DNA of 64,000 bases from Pararhizobium sp. IMCC3301 (GTDB lineage: Bacteria; Pseudomonadota; Alphaproteobacteria; Rhizobiales; GCA-2746425), in the NCBI RefSeq assembly GCF_030758315.1, contig NZ_CP132336.1:1922001-1986000 (forward strand), in the 5' to 3' direction. The notes beneath the pieces are model-generated. The model ran no database searches. It saw only the letters and a program-made list of their open reading frames with translations, and was not told the DNA's origin. The position numbers were made by a program, and so were the translations under genes. Positions 61,653 through 64,000 of the stretch are shown here, piece by piece; position 1 is the stretch's first letter; every line of letters starts with the position of its first letter.

Positions 61653-62690
61653 TCAGAGATTCTGGATTGCGAGTCCTGCCGCATCGAACAAATGCAGGTT
61701 TTCGTTTGAAAATGACAATCCGATGGGCTCGCCATGGTCAGCGGCTACCTGCCCTTCCTGCACAACCAGAAATGTTCCGGCACCTTCGACGTCGATATGC
61801 AACAGGGATCCGGCTCCGGTATATTCGCTGACAGAAACGCGGCCCTGCAACAGCCCCTCGCCTTGCGGCACAATTTGCAGATGTTCCGGCCTGATGCCGA
61901 GTTGATCAGCCGCCTTCAAATCAAAATCCTGTCCAGACAAATTTGCAGCCAGTCCGGAGGCCGGAAAGATATTCATTTTCGGGCTGCCAATGAACTGGGC
62001 GACAAACACATTGGCCGGACTTGCATATAATTCACGCGGCGTGCCGACCTGCTCGATACGCCCGTCGCGCAGCACCACAATGCGGTCAGCCAGGGTCATC
62101 GCCTCGATCTGGTCATGGGTGACATAGATCATGGTGTTTGACAGGCGGTTATGCAGCGACGCGATTTCCGCCCGCATATGCACCCGCAATTCCGCATCCA
62201 GATTGGACAGCGGCTCGTCAAACAGGAACACCTGCGGATGTCCGACAATGGCCCGGCCAATGGCGACGCGCTGGCGTTGTCCGCCGGACAATTCGCGCGG
62301 ATAACGCTGCATCAGCGCATCCAGTTTCAGTGTGGCCGCTGCCTCGTCGACGCGCTGGCGCATTTCGTCAGGTTTCACTTTCCGCACCTTCAGGCCGAAC
62401 CCCATATTATCCCGCACGGTGAGGTGGGGATAAAGCGCATAGGACTGGAACACCATTGCCACGCCGCGCTTGGATGCTGGCACGTCGTTCATGGTGCGCC
62501 CGTCAATCACCAGTTCCCCGGAGGTGATGTCTTCCAGTCCGGCAATCATGCGCAGAAGTGTGGATTTGCCGCAGCCTGACGGGCCGACAAACACGATGAA
62601 TTCACCATCCTCGATCGTCAGATCAACATCACGGATGACCTCGACGGGACCGAAGGATTTTTTCAGGTTTTTCAGGGCAAGACTGGTCAT
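61653..62690 (-). CDS. Sugar ABC transporter ATP-binding protein (MalK/UgpC type)
   Basis: A 345-residue ATPase: Walker A GPSGCGKS (36-43), FQSYALYP Q-loop, [15 protein letters not shown] and THDQIEAM. The C-terminal TOBE domain begins near residue 240 (KMNIFPASG, LGIRPEHLQ). The ATG at 62690 gives the family start MTSLALKNLKKSFG. It is the last gene of a CUT1 operon extending past the right edge, and its stop is eight bases from the ROK stop. Confidence 0.95.
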   Translation of the reverse strand: MTSLALKNLKKSFGPVEVIRDVDLTIEDGEFIVFVGPSGCGKSTLLRMIAGLEDITSGELVIDGRTMNDVPASKRGVAMVFQSYALYPHLTVRDNMGFGLKVRKVKPDEMRQRVDEAAATLKLDALMQRYPRELSGGQRQRVAIGRAIVGHPQVFLFDEPLSNLDAELRVHMRAEIASLHNRLSNTMIYVTHDQIEAMTLADRIVVLRDGRIEQVGTPRELYASPANVFVAQFIGSPKMNIFPASGLAANLSGQDFDLKAADQLGIRPEHLQIVPQGEGLLQGRVSVSEYTGAGSLLHIDVEGAGTFLVVQEGQVAADHGEPIGLSFSNENLHLFDAAGLAIQNL

Positions 62691-62724
62691 GTGCTGGTAT
62701 CCGGCTGTCTGTCGGTTGAAAGGA

Positions 62725-63573
62725 TCATCCTTTGACCCCCGACATGGCAAAACTTTCGATGATCTGGCGCTGGGCGATCAGATAGACCCCCAGTATCGGA
62801 ACCACTGCCAGGCTGGTGGCGGCAAGTTGCAGATGCCACAGCGGCAAACCATAGGCGTCGGTGAAATTGGACAGCGCCAGAGGCAGGGTGAATTTTTCCA
62901 GGCTCGACAGGAACACCAGCGGCTCCAGAAACAGGTTCCAGGAATGCAGGAATGTGATGATCGCGACCGCCGCCAGTGCGGGACGGGACATCGGAATGGC
63001 GATTTTCCACCAGATGCCGATCCGCGACAGACCGTCCATCTTGCCAGCCTCTTCAAGCTCTTTCGGCAGGGCGACAAAATACTGCCGCATCAGAAAGGTC
63101 GCCATCACACCATGAGCACCGAACACCGGCAGCAGCACCAGCGGGACATGGGTATCCATCAACCCCATCCAGCGGATCAGGAAGAAATTGGGAATGATCG
63201 TGACCTCTTCCGGCACCATCAGCGCGGAAATCAGAAACAGCATCAGCAGGCCGGCACCGGCAAAGCGCAAGCGTGCCAGCGCATAGCCCGCCAGAGACGA
63301 GATCACCAGTGTCAGCAGCGTGACGCAGCCGGAAATATACAGTGAATTGAAATATTGCCGGGCAAAGGGCTGATGATCGAACACATCGAGAAAGTTCTGC
63401 CAGCGCCACACTGCAGGGAACAGTGAGGGCTGGCCGAAAATTTCTGCCGCGTTCTTAAAGCCCGATGAAACCATCCACAGAAACGGAAATACAAAGGGCA
63501 CAGCGACGACCAGCAGCGACACCGTCCAGAGCACGCGCTTGATACGATCCATCTGGGGTTGCGAAAGGTTCAT
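62725..63573 (-). CDS. Sugar ABC transporter permease (MalG-type, CUT1)
   Basis: A 282-residue permease with six hydrophobic segments, EAA loop EEAGKMDGLSRIGIWWKIAIPMSRPA, and C-terminal ESFAMSGVKG. It overlaps the preceding permease by four bases. Substrate not deducible, since the binding protein lies beyond the window. Confidence 0.94.
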   Translation of the reverse strand: MNLSQPQMDRIKRVLWTVSLLVVAVPFVFPFLWMVSSGFKNAAEIFGQPSLFPAVWRWQNFLDVFDHQPFARQYFNSLYISGCVTLLTLVISSLAGYALARLRFAGAGLLMLFLISALMVPEEVTIIPNFFLIRWMGLMDTHVPLVLLPVFGAHGVMATFLMRQYFVALPKELEEAGKMDGLSRIGIWWKIAIPMSRPALAAVAIITFLHSWNLFLEPLVFLSSLEKFTLPLALSNFTDAYGLPLWHLQLAATSLAVVPILGVYLIAQRQIIESFAMSGVKG

Positions 63574-64000
63574 CCTGACCCTTTCTGGCGCAGCATCAAC
63601 TGCACTATGGTCAGCGAAAGCACGATCACGAACATGATGATGGCAAGCGCAGAGGCGTAACCCACATTGAAGAATTCAAAGCCTTGCTGGTAAATGTAAT
63701 AGGCCAGCACCAGAGTGCCGTTTTCCGGCCCCCCGCCGGTCATCAGATAGATATGGTCGAACACCTTGAAGGACCCGATGGTGGTAATGACCATGATGAT
63801 CAGCGTGGTCGGCGCCAGCAGCGGCCAGATCACCATCCGGAAAATTTGCCAGCGCGAGGCGCCTTCCAGCCTTGCGGCCTGTTCATAATCGCGCGGGATC
63901 GCCTGCAGCGCGGCTATATAGAGGATCATGTTGAGCCCGACCATTTTGATGACACGGGTAACGATCACCGCAAGCATCGCCCAGTCCGGTTCGCGCAGCC
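63570..64000 (-). CDS. Sugar ABC transporter permease (MalF-type, CUT1), N-terminal part outside window
   Basis: The frame remains open to the right edge (LREPDWAMLAVIV precedes the first internal ATG), so the start is beyond the window. The visible 143 residues include the EAA loop YEQAARLEGASRWQIFRMVIWPLLAPT and the last membrane segments. It pairs with the MalG-type permease it overlaps. Confidence 0.93.
   Translation of the reverse strand, partial: LREPDWAMLAVIVTRVIKMVGLNMILYIAALQAIPRDYEQAARLEGASRWQIFRMVIWPLLAPTTLIIMVITTIGSFKVFDHIYLMTGGGPENGTLVLAYYIYQQGFEFFNVGYASALAIIMFVIVLSLTIVQLMLRQKGSG

Noticed and set aside
1-64000. tRNA, rRNA, insertion sequences, prophage or integron features
   Set aside because: No cloverleaf-like segments, rRNA-like blocks, transposase motifs, terminal inverted repeats or integrases were found by reading both strands.

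Overview
This 64 kb stretch is dense, single-copy chromosomal (or large-replicon) DNA. It most likely comes from an alphaproteobacterium of the Hyphomicrobiales/Rhodobacterales type with a carbohydrate- and aromatic-scavenging lifestyle. The evidence is indirect: many periplasmic-binding-protein sugar importers of CUT1 and CUT2 type, a TRAP transporter, a CsgH-type curli chaperone (a family known mainly from Alphaproteobacteria), a MocD/MocE pair resembling rhizobial rhizopine genes, and tightly packed operons with ATGA/GTGA overlaps. I see no rRNA, tRNA, CRISPR array, insertion sequence or phage gene.

Layout. (1) 1-6.6 kb: the end of a CUT2 permease, a mutarotase-like protein and a LacI regulator, then a divergent operon of MocD-like di-iron oxygenase, MocE-like Rieske ferredoxin and two Gfo/Idh/MocA dehydrogenases, suggesting use of an inositol- or methyl-ether-type sugar. 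(2) 6.6-25 kb: an oxygenase-rich island. It holds a luciferase-like monooxygenase, a PcaD-like hydrolase, a LysR regulator, a TRAP transporter, a three-subunit molybdenum hydroxylase, a peroxiredoxin, a TetR regulator, an OsmC protein, a cyclase-family hydrolase, a dihydroxypyridine-monooxygenase-like flavoprotein, two cupins, a flavin reductase, a hydrolase and a MetE-like zinc protein. Five copies of one AT-rich operator-like element sit in the promoter gaps of this island and tie the TRAP transporter, Mo hydroxylase, OsmC-TetR, cyclase, flavin monooxygenase and cupin into one candidate TetR regulon. (3) 25-33.5 kb: ester cyclase-like protein, LacI, HisD-family dehydrogenase, NTF2-like protein, a 39-residue small ORF and a CUT1 importer, with a LacI-type operator upstream. 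(4) 33.7-35.3 kb: curlin, CsgH, curlin. (5) 35.6-42.7 kb: hexuronate catabolism (UxuA, UxaC, UxuB-type reductase) with a GntR/FCD regulator, a perfect GTATACCGGTATAC palindrome and two Gfo/Idh enzymes. (6) 42.6-52.9 kb: two divergent operons for N-acetylmuramate/N-acetylglucosamine use (MurQ, CUT1 importer, Gfo/Idh; BadF-type kinase, GntR/UTRA, NagB-II, NagA) with a matched operator pair between them. (7) 52.9-64 kb: an MFS transporter, a CUT2 importer flanked by two MsAcT-like SGNH hydrolases, a ROK regulator, and the start of another CUT1 operon that runs off the right edge.

Working together, regions 3, 5 and 6 pair an importer or regulator with dedicated dehydrogenases, isomerases or deacetylases feeding central metabolism, whereas region 2 looks like an uncharacterised pathway for an aromatic or N-heterocyclic substrate. 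In the three complete ABC operons a stable hairpin follows the binding-protein gene, which would explain higher binding-protein than permease expression. Starts were moved downstream of the longest open frame wherever a Shine-Dalgarno sequence or family alignment favoured it. All functional names rest on motif recognition from the sequence, without any database search.
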